NCBI GenBank assembly: GCA_003049465.1
Contig: PYSS01000241.1
Span: forward strand, 1 to 22,282
DNA from: Magnaporthiopsis rhizophila
Taxonomy: Eukaryota; Ascomycota; Sordariomycetes; Magnaporthales; Magnaporthaceae
Reading direction: 5' to 3'
DNA: 22,282 nt
Each line of letters opens with the position of its first letter. Position 1 is the first letter of the stretch. Positions 1-9,916 of this stretch are shown here, in pieces. The position numbers and the translations under genes are program-made. The notes beneath the pieces are model-generated. The model was not told where the DNA came from, made no database searches, and worked only from the letters and a program-made list of their open reading frames with translations.

Positions 1-1126
1 GTTTGGAATCCAGAGCGTCCGTGATGGCTGGGAGGAAAATTGCGCACACAAGAGGGACCGGGAAAGTGTTTGCCCAAAGATACGAAGATGGATCGGCAGG
101 GCGGCTGCGCCGTCATTGTTACACGACATGGCGCTTGCTCCGAACCGGGGCTAGGTTATTGCCGATTTCCGTGTGGTTGTGACGGATGTGTCACCGCACC
201 TTCGGATACCGACCGGGATGCCTCGTGGGCTCGTGAGAGAGAAGGGAGGGGAAACGGAAAGTTGCCCAGCCTTGGCGGTCAGGCTTGGTCAATTTTTTTT
301 TTTCTCCTCACTTCCCCTTCAGTCACCAGGGCTAGAACGTTCTGTTGGGACTCGATGCAGATGCAGAGCAGAGCGCAGAGCGCAGTTACCGGCTGGAACA
401 TGGGGTTGGGCGCGAAGCTGAAGGCAGGTCGGCAAAGTGGCATGCAAGCGAGGAAAAAAGAAAGTGCGGGAGTGAAAGAAGAAAGCAGCAACTGCCGGCA
501 CCAGCCTCCGTTCACACAGAGTTGGAGGGGTAGCAGCGGGCGGGCAGGCTAATATGCAGTTTTCTTTTCCTGCAATGCGACACGAGGGTGCAAAGGAAGG
601 CTGAAATGAAAAGATTGAGACATCCGTATCCCCGCCGAGGCAACCGGGTACTGTAGCTGACCTAGGTGTAACGAAGCACCAATGGTGAGCCTTTGGACAG
701 GTAAAAAAGGCAACCTCTTCTGTCGCCCCTGAACAAGTGTGACGACAAATTGTGTACATTTGGCCCCCAAGGAGGTTACCGCGGGGCGAAGTGAAAGTGA
801 GCTCATCACCTCGGGCTAAAGTAAGGTCCTTGTTAAGGGGCGACGAGGGCAAATACCGAACATACGACCTAGGCAACGCTGCGGCGCGGGCCGAGGAAGT
901 AGGACGGCCCACACAGCTGACGTCGAAAAGGCAGGTTCGGGTGATCAATTGTGCGATGACGATGCTGTCAGATAGAAACCGGGCGACGGCGGGGAGGCGG
1001 AGAGCTGATTTTCGCCGGTTGCCGACACCCACCCTGCCAATCACGGGAGCGACTGAAAAAAACAGGACCCGACCCGAGGATATCTACCTATCTACCTCGA
1101 TCTAATTTTGGAAACAAAAACGAAAA

Positions 1127-1149
1127 CACACACACACACAAAAAAAAAA
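1127..1149. repeat. (CA)7-A9 microsatellite
   Basis: Seven CA dinucleotides run into a pure A stretch ending at 1149. It is a simple sequence repeat of no evident function. Confidence 0.9.
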
Positions 1150-1675
1150 TAAGGGCAGGTTTTGCCATGCCATGGCCGGGCGGGACAGCACCAGGCCAGA
1201 CCCTCGCCGTGTCTGTGACTTGTCTGGGCGGGCTGCGACTGCATCTGTTTTGGGGAGCATCAAGGCCGGGGGGCAAACGGACTGCCTGGCATGGTTCCCT
1301 TTTTGTTTTGGTGTGGGCCTCCGCGGTCTGTCACTGTCAGCCAAACATGATAGTCCGATCGGATCCCGGCGCCCGACCAGCGCACTGGAATCGCTGACGT
1401 CTCTCCCTGCTTGCTTGCTCAGTTGCGATGACTCTTCCATTGTCGACGGCCCTGCCGTAGGCCGGGTTTGCTTGTGGGCGTGTGGATCATTCGCGCGGGA
1501 CAGACTGTACCCGGCCATGCTTGTTCGTTCGTCCCCGAGCCGGCTCTATTTCCGAAAATCTGACACCCATGTCAAGAAAAAAACCAAAACCCCAACCAAC
1601 AGAAGCTTGACACTTGACTGTATCAACAAAGTTCGGATGCACCATGCGACCGCCAGGCTGGCAGGGTTGTGTGGA

Positions 1676-1707
1676 TTCCCCTTATGGTTGCCAGCAGCTC
1701 GCTGGGG

Positions 1708-1742
<35 letters not shown>

Positions 1743-1775
1743 NTTCCCCTTATGGTTGCCAGCAGCTCGCTGGGG

Positions 1776-1810
<35 letters not shown>
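1676..1810. repeat. Duplicated 67-nt segment around a single N (assembly scar)
   Basis: Positions 1676-1742 and 1744-1810 are the same 67 nt: a 32-nt unique piece from TTCCCCTTATGG to GCTGGGG, then exactly 35 A's. A lone N sits between them at 1743. Two identical copies ending in a homopolymer and joined by N are what a gap between unmerged contig ends or a failed gap fill leaves. Biological tandem duplication is much less likely. Confidence 0.9.
1743..1743. other. Ambiguous base N (assembly gap marker)
   Basis: This is the only ambiguous base in the window. It lies exactly at the junction of two identical 67-nt copies, so it probably marks an unresolved join and not a polymorphic base. Confidence 0.95.
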
Positions 1811-1813
<3 letters not shown>

Positions 1814-3002
1814 TCCAGTCTTTTCCCAATGTTTCAGCCGTGCTTGAAGAAGAAAAGACAAGACCCGCGTAGACCCAAAAGGACGTTGCCCCGCTTTTGC
1901 CCATCCGCTGACCTGGTGCGGGCGGCTGAGCCGTTCCATCTGAGGCCCAGCTCGACGACCGCCTGCTGTCCTGGGCTGCTCCCATCCAGACACGTCTCTG
2001 CCCGTCAGAGTCTGTGAGGCACGCTACCGTGGAGGAGCGGCGGCTGTTGACGTGATTGTGATCCTCAGGCTTCTTTTGTCGGTCCCATGTGACATCTACT
2101 CGGCAGACATTGACTGGTTGATGATGATTGTGTTGGCGATAATAGTCAACAGGTGGCCGAGGAGAGAAATTCCACCCCTGTGAGACCTTCGGCAAGGCTG
2201 GATGGAATCTGTAACTTCTCCAACCTAGCAGCTCAGGGGGCCTCCTACATGCCGCAATAGGGGACGAGCAGGGAACCACACGCGCCGTCGAACACCGCAA
2301 AGAGGCGGCATTGAACTGCCGGCCATCTCATCTGGAATCTGTGTTGGCCCCGCCCCGGGATACAGTTTTCCATCCTTCCACGCACCTTTCCCTGTCCACG
2401 CTCGCCCCCTTGTTCCGGGGCATCGCAAACGGGCCTGGCCTAGATCTGCGGAGTGTTTCCTGTTCTCTCTTTTTTGTACGCTTTGTTCCTCCTTTCTGTT
2501 TGTCGTCGAGCAAGCGCCCATCTTGATCGTTTGTGTCACCTTCTCTGCCAGCTGGTCTGATCGGTTCCCGTCTTCGTTTTTTTTTTTTTCCTCTTGGTGG
2601 TTCCTGCTGGCAGCTCCTCCCGTTCGTGAAGCTATATTTTTTTATGTCGTTCACTCATTCGTGCCTCTCAGCACGCCTTAATATCTGGACCGTCTGTGAC
2701 GAGTCCATCGTCGCCATCTTTAATATTTGTCCCAGACGAGCTGTCTGGCCCATTGTCCTTGTATCAATCCTCGGATTGACAGCAGCGGACCAGGCAAAGG
2801 CAAACAACCCGAAAACGCGCCTCTGATAGAGTCGGTGCTGTGCCCTCAGCTTGCCCGTGAAACGGCAGGTTCGGTTGTCTAACGACACCGTGAGAAGTGG
2901 GCACTCCTGCCGATATATCCACGAGCTCGTGTTCTGGTGTGTCTTGCCTCTTCTGCTGCTGATCCGGCAGAGCCATCATCTGCCGACCCTCCACCATCCA
3001 AA

Positions 3003-4795
3003 ATGGTCAACCACACGTCTGCCGTCTCGGGCGGGTACAGCATCTTCACCTCTCCCGCAGAGCCAAGATCCAGTCTGTCCGATGTTAGCAACAAGCTCCT
3101 GCGGCCGAAACGCCTCGATGTTTATGTTGCCCTCGGCTGCGTGTTGCTAGTGGCATATCTTTTCCAGTCGTACCGCGATGCGAAGCGAAAGACTGTCGCT
3201 GTCCCGTTCTACAAAGCCTCGTTGCTCAAATGGATGTTTGACGCCGAGAGCTTGGTGGTGGAGAGCTATAACAAGGTCAGTATAGAATCTTCTTCCTGCG
3301 TGTGTCTTACAACAACAAAGTACAAAACACTCATGCCCAAAGCAGTTTTACGGAAAGGTTTATCAGATCAAGGCGACTGAAGGCGTTCGGGTCATGATCC
3401 CACCAAATCTACTGGGTGAGATCAAGGGCCTGCCAGAGGAGACGCTGAGCTCGACGGCGGCAGTGGCTGAGGTAGGGTTCCTGGCTTTTCTGTGAATGAA
3501 CAAAAGAAAACGGCAACCCAAGCTAACAAAAGGGGCTATAGGCGATGTTGGGCGAATACACGCACTTCCACCTGGGCAAACACACGGACCTGATGGCGGC
3601 GCTCATCAGGACCAAGCTCACGCAAAACGTGGTCCGGATGGTTCCGCGCATGAAGGAGGAGATCGACCATCTCGTGGCGGCCGAGTTCCCCGAGTGCAAA
3701 GACTGGACGGCCGTGAAGATCAGCCCGTTCGCCATCCGCATCGCGTCGCGCGTGGGCGGGCGCGCCTTCGTCGGGCCCGAGCTCAGCCGCGACGACGAGT
3801 GGGCGGAGGCGAGCGTCGGCTTCTGCGTCCACGTCTTCACGGCCGTCGTGAAGCTGCAGGTCATGCCGACCTGGCTGCGGCCCCTGGGCCAGTTCCTGGT
3901 CACGGACCTGGGCAAGATCCGGGACAACATCCGACGCGCGAAACAGCTGATGGTGCCCTTGATCGAGGAGCGCCTGCGCGACATGGAGACGCCCGGAGCT
4001 GCTGAGAGCTCCCCCGACGACCTCGTCCAGTGGGTGCTCGAGGCGCTTCCCGCGGCGGAGCGGACCGACACGGACTCCCAGGTCATGCTGCAGCTGGTGC
4101 TGTGCGCCGCGAGCATCCACAGCAGCAGCAACCTGTTCGTCGAGAGCATTTACGACTTGGCCGACAAGCCCGACGTTCAGGCCGAGCTCAGGCAGGAGGC
4201 GGAGGAGGTGTTCGCCAAGGGCGGGTGGTCCAAGCGGGAGAGCATCATGAAGCTGAAGAAGATGGACAGTTTTATGAAGGAGGTTCAGCGGGTGAGGGGC
4301 AATATCAGTGAGTACCTTCTACCCAGCTAGGTAGGTTCATACAAAAAGACAACCAGCTGACAGCGCTGAACAACAGCCGGCTTCATCCGAAAGGTAGTCA
4401 AGCCCATCGACCTCTCGGACGGCACGCACCTGCCGGCGGGTACGAACCTGCTGGCACCGCAGGTGGGCATGTCGCAGGACCCGCGCTTCTACGAGTCGCC
4501 CGAGACGTTCGACGCGTTGCGCTTCTACAAGATGCGGCAGCGGTCCGACGAGGACCGGAACCGGTGGCAGTTCACGTCCCTCGAGAACACCAACATGAAC
4601 TTTGGCGCCGGCAAGCACTCGTGCCCGGGCCGGTTCTTCGCGGGGACCGAGATCAAGATGCTGCTCGCGTACTTCCTGCTCGGCTACGACATGAGGCTCA
4701 AGGACGGCGAGGAGAGGCCAAAGGGCTACCTCGTCATGATGTCCAAGGGGCCGAACCCAGAGGGCGAGATCATGTTTCGGCGGAGGGAGGGGTGA
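3003..4795 (+). CDS. Cytochrome P450 monooxygenase, ent-kaurene oxidase-like (CYP503/CYP68-like), 4 exons
   Basis: This gene encodes a haem-thiolate monooxygenase, probably ER-anchored and dependent on a P450 reductase; the substrate is unknown. The exons I infer are 3003-3275, 3346-3471, 3542-4307 and 4377-4795, which give 527 aa, a normal length for a fungal microsomal P450. The three introns are 69-70 nt. Introns 2 and 3 carry GCTAACA and GCTGACA branch-like sites; intron 1 has the weaker donor GTCAGT. A single hydrophobic anchor lies at about residues 39-55. The K-helix ExxR is E380-R383 (EVQR), and the haem loop FGAGKHSCPG at 464-473 has the ligand Cys471. The I-helix site reads CAASIHSSS (321-329) instead of the usual AGxDT/ET. 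The phrases RTKLTQN, FVGPE, KKMDSFMKEVQR, KPIDLSDGTHLP and NMNFGAGKH recall, from memory, the fungal family often annotated as ent-kaurene oxidase, which acts on terpenoids and related compounds. The start is the first ATG giving the N-terminal anchor. All exon joins keep frame, so the gene looks intact. Family is confident; substrate is not. Confidence 0.93.
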
Positions 4796-4923
4796 TGGAG
4801 CCGCGACTTGTGCCGATTTACATAGAGGTATTTACTGCACATAAAGAGCGCAGCCCGAATATACACAATCCCTCTGCGCCCTCGGCATGGCTTGGTTTAT
4901 AACCCTAAAAAAAACATGGCAAG

Positions 4924-4944
4924 AAAAAAAAAAAAAAAAAAAAA
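4924..4944 (-). terminator. Pol III terminator of tRNA-Lys (T21 on minus strand)
   Basis: A run of 21 A's on the plus strand is a T21 tract on the tRNA strand, starting 25 nt past the tRNA 3' end. Four or more T's in the non-template strand normally end Pol III transcription, so this tract is far longer than needed. It also lies about 130 nt downstream of the convergent P450 stop codon. Confidence 0.8.
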
Positions 4945-4969
4945 GAGAAGGCCGAAAGACCGGGAATTG

Positions 4970-5052
4970 AGCCCGATACGGGGGTCGAACCCGCAACCTT
5001 GAGATGCCTCGCGGCTAAGAGTCTCACGCTCTACCGATTGAGCTAACCGGGC
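4970..5052 (-). tRNA. tRNA-Lys(CTT) with a 10-nt intron
   Basis: Read on the minus strand, a full cloverleaf folds. The acceptor stem is GCCCGGT (5052-5046) with ATCGGGC (4977-4971). The D-arm has GCTC/GAGC. The anticodon stem is TGAGA/TCTCA with loop CTCTTA plus A, giving anticodon CTT (lysine). The T-arm is GCGGG-TTCGACC-CCCGT. A 10-nt insertion, GCCGCGAGGC, sits between positions 37 and 38, the canonical place for nuclear tRNA introns removed by the tRNA splicing endonuclease. The internal box A-like and box B (GGTTCGACCCC) sequences are the Pol III promoter. No CCA is encoded, as expected for a eukaryote. The discriminator base is taken as position 4970 (T). Confidence 0.96.
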
Positions 5053-7183
5053 GAGTAGGTGTTTGTTGAGACACGAGACAACCGCAGAGTCACAATAGGG
5101 AACTGGTCATGCCGTTGACGCTGTGCCTGGGCGGTCTTGTCTGCCCGTTGCCGCCGCCGGTGATTGAAGCCAGTCCGGGAACATGCACAGCACGCAGGAC
5201 AAGGTCTCGCCGGGGTGTCCAGTCAGCGCCGAAAAGTAGAACAGAAAATGATACCCGTTTGAAGGAGGGGTGTGGCCATCTTTCGAGGCCCTTCCCCTTC
5301 AGCAGTGAGAGCGGAACTGATTATTAAACAACAAAGAGCAGGAGCAGCAACCCTCGACCCAAAAAGTACACGCGGCCATGCTACTCTGCGCTCACGGCGC
5401 TCATGGACCCGGCGGTTCGCCGGCGCTTATGGCATTGACGGTGCCATAGGGCGGCGGGTACGGTTTACACAAAGGGTAAAAGAGAATGGGGAATGAATGG
5501 ATAGCGGCGACAGGCGCCCAACGTTACAGCCGGCCAAAACGCGCCCTGTGTAACCCGACAACCCCCCCTTTTGGTGACCTCGAGCGGTCATGTCAGCGTC
5601 AAACTGGGCCTATCGGCAGATATACAGACACCCCGAGGAACCACTTGACGGCATGGCATGAACGGTGTATCGCGGGTAGGGTACCGTGCATATATACGTC
5701 ACTCACCGCACAGCCGGCCGTCAGCTTGGGCCACTGGAGCGATATGTAGGTGCCTAGGTAGGTATTGTAGCCAAGGCAGCAAGCATCAGGCTAGTCGGGG
5801 ACACAGGACTAGTACGGGACTGAGAAGCTTTCAGTCCAAATAGGCATCATGCCGCGATCGCCGCATGGACAGGACAGAGCACGCCAACACCGCCTAGCTT
5901 TGGTTGAGCGCGGACAGATGTTCAACGCTGAATGGAGCAGCAAGTCTCCCATTCATGCAGCCCTTTACCGGTTGCTCCCCTTCTCGTCTAGCTGTGCTGG
6001 TCAAGACGACGGCACTCATATACCCTTACCATCCCCATCACCAACGGTGCCCTAATGCGTGCAACGAAAGCCAATGTTCAAATACGGCAGAGACGAACTT
6101 TCTGGGGATATCTCCAGCAGGGACGCCGATGCGGCAGCTCACTGAACGTGTAAACTTGGATAACAATCTTTTTTGTTCCAACAATATCCAAAAAAAAAAA
6201 AAAAAAAAAAAACATTACAGTGACAACTCAAGCGGCCCAAGGCACTCCTTCATTCTTCCTATATCCATCACATTAAGATCCAATATCGAAAGAAAACAAG
6301 ACCAGTGAAAGAGGAGAAACGATCGCGAGGAATAATTGGAAATTGCGATTATTATAGCAAAAGATCATGCCTGACATCCAAAATAACGCCGCCCAATGCA
6401 TGCATCCTGATGTGACTTGAGGATCAGAAAAGATCCTCGTCCATCGCCCAAAAACTTTTCTTAAATGCTCCCCCAAACAGTGTAATCCAAAAAAACAAGT
6501 ATTAAGAGATGATGCCCCCATGTAAACAGTAAGAGTAAAAACATAAACAACAGTCGCTATGCAGGTTGGGTATCATGATCGTCGTAAAGTGCAAATACAG
6601 TGGTGCTTGCGTAAGGAGTGTGGTATGGAGATTATTGCGGTGCGGCATGCCGCGGTGCTTGGGTCGTAAAGGTCGTCAAAGGAGCGTCTATGGTGAGGAA
6701 TAACCTGTACGTGTCCATCCGTGGCCAGATAAGAAAAAGGAACGTCTATGTTGGGTATCTCTGGTTGTGGTTGACAAAGGAGCGTCTTGTGGGATATTAT
6801 GCAACGCGCTGCGGCCATATGTGCGCAACGGCGAGTGCTTTTCGGGATAAGGAATGTCGTCAAGTTGGATGCGGCTAATTGTGGTTGCGCCGGGCAGTCG
6901 TGAGGTGTGAACGGTCGTGATGCCGAGATCGATCGGGTTCTAGGGAGTGTGTTGTACATTTGCGTCTGTTGTCCAAGGTGGTATTAAAGGGCGGCGGGTG
7001 GATGGTCGAGTGGCGATATTGACCAAGCCGGAAGGAACGGGTCATGGGCCATCGAATGGATCGAAAGTCGAAAAAAGTGGAAAAAAAAGGAAGCGCAAAA
7101 ACGCCGAGCGAGTGCTAACCAAACAGCAGGAGTCGAGGTTGTTCAAGGAAAAGCCAAGCCAAATAAAGCGAAAGTAAAAGCCG
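5053..7183. other. Intergenic stretch between tRNA-Lys and the regulator's 3' side
   Basis: No coding sequence here is supportable. The contents are an A23 tract, a locally AT-richer part around 6150-6560, and loosely repeated GGARCGTCTATG-like words at about 6681, 6739, 6779 and 6851 with irregular spacing. A 128-codon minus-strand frame beginning with ATG at 6959 resembles no family I know. The right end may include 3'-UTR of the Zn2Cys6 gene. Confidence 0.55.
6190..6212. repeat. A23 homopolymer tract
   Basis: This is a run of 23 A's in an otherwise unassigned intergenic stretch, with no tRNA or other Pol III gene recognised beside it. Confidence 0.95.
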
Positions 7184-7595
7184 CTATTCCTGCCTCTCGG
7201 TGGGCGTGGGGGAGAACGAGGGAGCACGGTCCATCATGGACGGAGGCGCCGAGGCGACCGACGTGATGGACGGATTATGGCGGTGCGAGGGCACCGAGAG
7301 GCACGGAATAGGCGACTCGGGTGGAGGCAGGGTGGCGAGCTGCTCGGGCTTCAGAAAAGGAGAAGGAGCCAGGGCCGGAAGCGAGGAAGACAGCAACGAC
7401 AGCGCATCTTCAGGAGGCGGGAAAGTTGGAGTGGTGCTAAGCCAAGTAGGAGTCCTGGGGTCCAAAGTCAATCATTACTGCTCGGAATGTCCACGTGGCT
7501 GAAGCTGCGGCGTTCGTCGGCGTAGGCGGACAACGGCCGGCCGACCGGCATACTTCGGCGGCGGAGGTGGATGGGGTGGAGGGTCCCGGGGAGAC

Positions 7596-9868
7596 CTAGA
7601 TCCACAGGGGCTGGGCGGAAGGAACGAACCCGACGCCAAAGCTGCTCGAACCACCCATCGGGGTGCCCGCAGCGAGGCCCATGTCATACGACCCAAAGTC
7701 CTCATGGTCACTGTAGCCGAGGGAGGACGTTTCGCCAAACTCGCCAAAGTCGTTGATGTCGCCGCCAAAGCTGCTCGACGCGGGGCTGTAGCCACCATAC
7801 GAGGGGCTTGGGATGTTGAGGTACTGGTGGTTGGCGAAGGGCGACGACAGCTGCAGCGGGCTGATGGCACTGGCAGGCGCCGACACGGCGGAGAGGCCGT
7901 CGTGCGTGATCACCGAGAGATCCTCGGTACTGTAGCTGAACGCCGGCGTGTCACCGTACGGTCCATACGCGGCGCTCGTCACAGGCGGCATGGCCATGGC
8001 CGTGTTCTGGGGCATGTAGAAGTTCGGCGGGTCGAACTGCGGGAACGAGGGCGTGCGGACCGGATGGGCCCATCCCATGCGCGAGCGGAACTCGCTGACC
8101 GTCTCGATGGGGAACTCCATCAGCGGAAGAGGCGACGACACGCCCTCGAGGTTGCCCGACACGTTGAACGACAGCAGGCGCCGCGCGATCTCCTCCACGG
8201 GGCCCAGAGACAGGCTACCGAAGTAGGCCGCGCCGATCTCGGGGAAGAGGCGCTCCATGACGAGGGCCACCGTGTAGTAGTGCGCAATGATGAGCAGGGC
8301 GCTGGCCGACCCGCCAGTCTGCTGCAGAAACTCGACGGGCAGCCAGAAGAGCCAGGTCCTAAGATCCCTCAGACGCTCAAACTGCGAGGCAACATTGAAG
8401 GCCGGGCTGACCTTGCGGGCACCCTTGAGGAAGGTGATCAGCTGCGCAACCGACTTGTGGTCCTCGTGGTTGTGCTTGAGGTGAGCCTCGAGCTTCTGAA
8501 GCTGCTGGAGCGTCCGCTGGAACGCATCGATGTCCTCCTGGTGAGGCTGACTGGGCTTGTGGTCCGGCGTCGGCGACGGAGGCGCCGTCGGGAACGTGCT
8601 GCTCTCGGCAATGAAGTCGCCGAACTGGGACTCGTGCTTCCAAGGATCCATGGCCTCCATCACCTATTGGGACGCCAGAATGCTTTGCGTCAGTAACTGC
8701 ATGGCGTGCATGGCACTACATCAAGCCGGCCTAGGCTCCTCCGTGAGCGACAGCCACTTACCGAACGGGTTCCCTGCATAAGTTGGGTCCAGCTCCGCCT
8801 GTGCGTGGCTCGTTAGTTTAAATGCATGCCTATTTCTGGTTTGGGGTCCCGTGCGTCGCTGTCGCATGCAGCTCACCGGCTGCAAGCGTGCGCGGCAACG
8901 TGCAGGAAATATTGACGTACCAATCCGTGGCCTGCCACGAGAGCACAAGCGAGGCCGCGAGAACAGCATCCGACGTTTCCCGGGAAAAGGTGCCGATGGC
9001 CTCCTGAAGGCCCTTGAGGGCAACACCCCGATGCTCATAGGCCATGTTGCCGACCAGAGGGCAGTCGGTCAAGAAGGCAATGTGCATGGCAGAGAAGGCG
9101 AGCAGGGCGTGCATGACATAGCTGTGGGTGGCACCAATCTTGATGAGCCTGTGGTGGGAAAACCTTGTCAGCAAGACAGATCGATCATGGCCGCAGTACC
9201 CAGATCGGTGTGGAAGGCCTTACGTAGGGATCTGGCGGGTCCACAACGTGAAGCCGTCAGCGTCAATACGAAGCATCTGGTCGCTGATGGACGCCACGTG
9301 GTGGATGAGACGCAGGTCCTCGACCGAAAGGGCCTGCGGGTTGGGAGCCGGGTAGATGTTCATGCCAGGGAACGGGAAAATTCCCGTCCGCTGCCACTGT
9401 TCAATGGCCGCCTCGTTCTCCGGAGTCCACATGAGATCCGGCCGGTCAGGCGAGGTCGAACGTTCATCAGAGACGGGGATGTCATTGTAAGGGCACCGGA
9501 TCTTGTGCTTGGTGCAGTTGCGGCTAAAGGGGGCGGTCAGCGAGCCTGGACACAATGTATTTTTTGGGGTAGAGAGCAATGATTCGCATACCATTGGGGG
9601 AAGGTTTCATCGCAGCGAATGTGTCGGCGTTTGCTAGAATGACAAGTATTAGAAGGTGTGCACGGTTTACTGGAAACATGGAAGCTCCCATGAAATGCGG
9701 CGAGCAGGGCACCATGACCATGCATGAACCTACCAGGTCTCACAACCCTTGCGGGACTTGGTGTGACTGCAAGGGAAAAGGGGTTAGAACTGCATCTGAG
9801 CGCGTGGAAGCTTGAACAGGGTGAATGTCTTACCTCCGTCGAGGAGGACCACCACCAGGGCCAGCCAT
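7596..9868 (-). CDS. Zn2Cys6 (fungal zinc cluster) transcription factor, UPC2/sterol-uptake-control-like, 7 exons
   Basis: This gene encodes a nuclear DNA-binding regulator of 580 aa. Exons I infer on the minus strand: 9868-9834, 9766-9734, 9633-9592, 9523-9224, 9148-8921, 8798-8762 and 8663-7596. All joins keep frame. The spliced N-terminus gives a perfect C-x2-C-x6-C-x6-C-x2-C-x6-C cluster with Cys 20, 23, 30, 37, 40 and 47 (KGCETCKRRHIRCDE, then PQCRNC). After it come NIYPAPNPQALSVEDLRLIHH, HALLAFSAMHIAFL, LSWQATDWRSW and DPWKHESQFGDF. I recall these as hallmarks of the fungal-specific domain family (Fungal_trans_2/DUF3468 type) often annotated as sterol uptake control protein. The last ~80 residues are Ser/Gly/acidic and low-complexity (GDINDFGEFGE), as in an activation domain. 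Introns 1 and 2 have good TTCTAAC/TTCTAAT branch sites. The micro-exons of 35, 33, 42 and 37 nt would be missed by gene finders that keep only long open frames. A role in sterol control is inference from the family label. Targets are unknown, and regulation of the nearby P450 is not shown. Confidence 0.93.
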
Positions 9869-9916
9869 TGCGAAGGCTTATTAAAAGTTAAAGCTCAAAA
9901 GGAGTAAGCGAGAGAA

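Larger units (their letters stand above)
1..2640. other. Gene-free stretch upstream of the P450
   Basis: Open frames on both strands up to about 280 codons are present, but they are low-complexity, run through A/T tracts (including the duplicated poly-A segment), overlap each other and match no family I recognise. I see no tRNA, 5S rRNA or transposase. The last few hundred bases presumably hold the P450 promoter: T13 at 2577-2589 and a TATATTTT run at 2633. I cannot place a start site. Confidence 0.6.

Noticed and set aside
860..900. ACATACGACC, which matches the start of fungal 5S rRNA
   Set aside because: The match stops after ten bases. Nothing downstream resembles the rest of 5S, and no 5S-like 3' end is present.
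1172..2017. 281-codon plus-strand open frame
   Set aside because: It runs through both poly-A copies and the N, giving long lysine runs, and has no recognisable domain.
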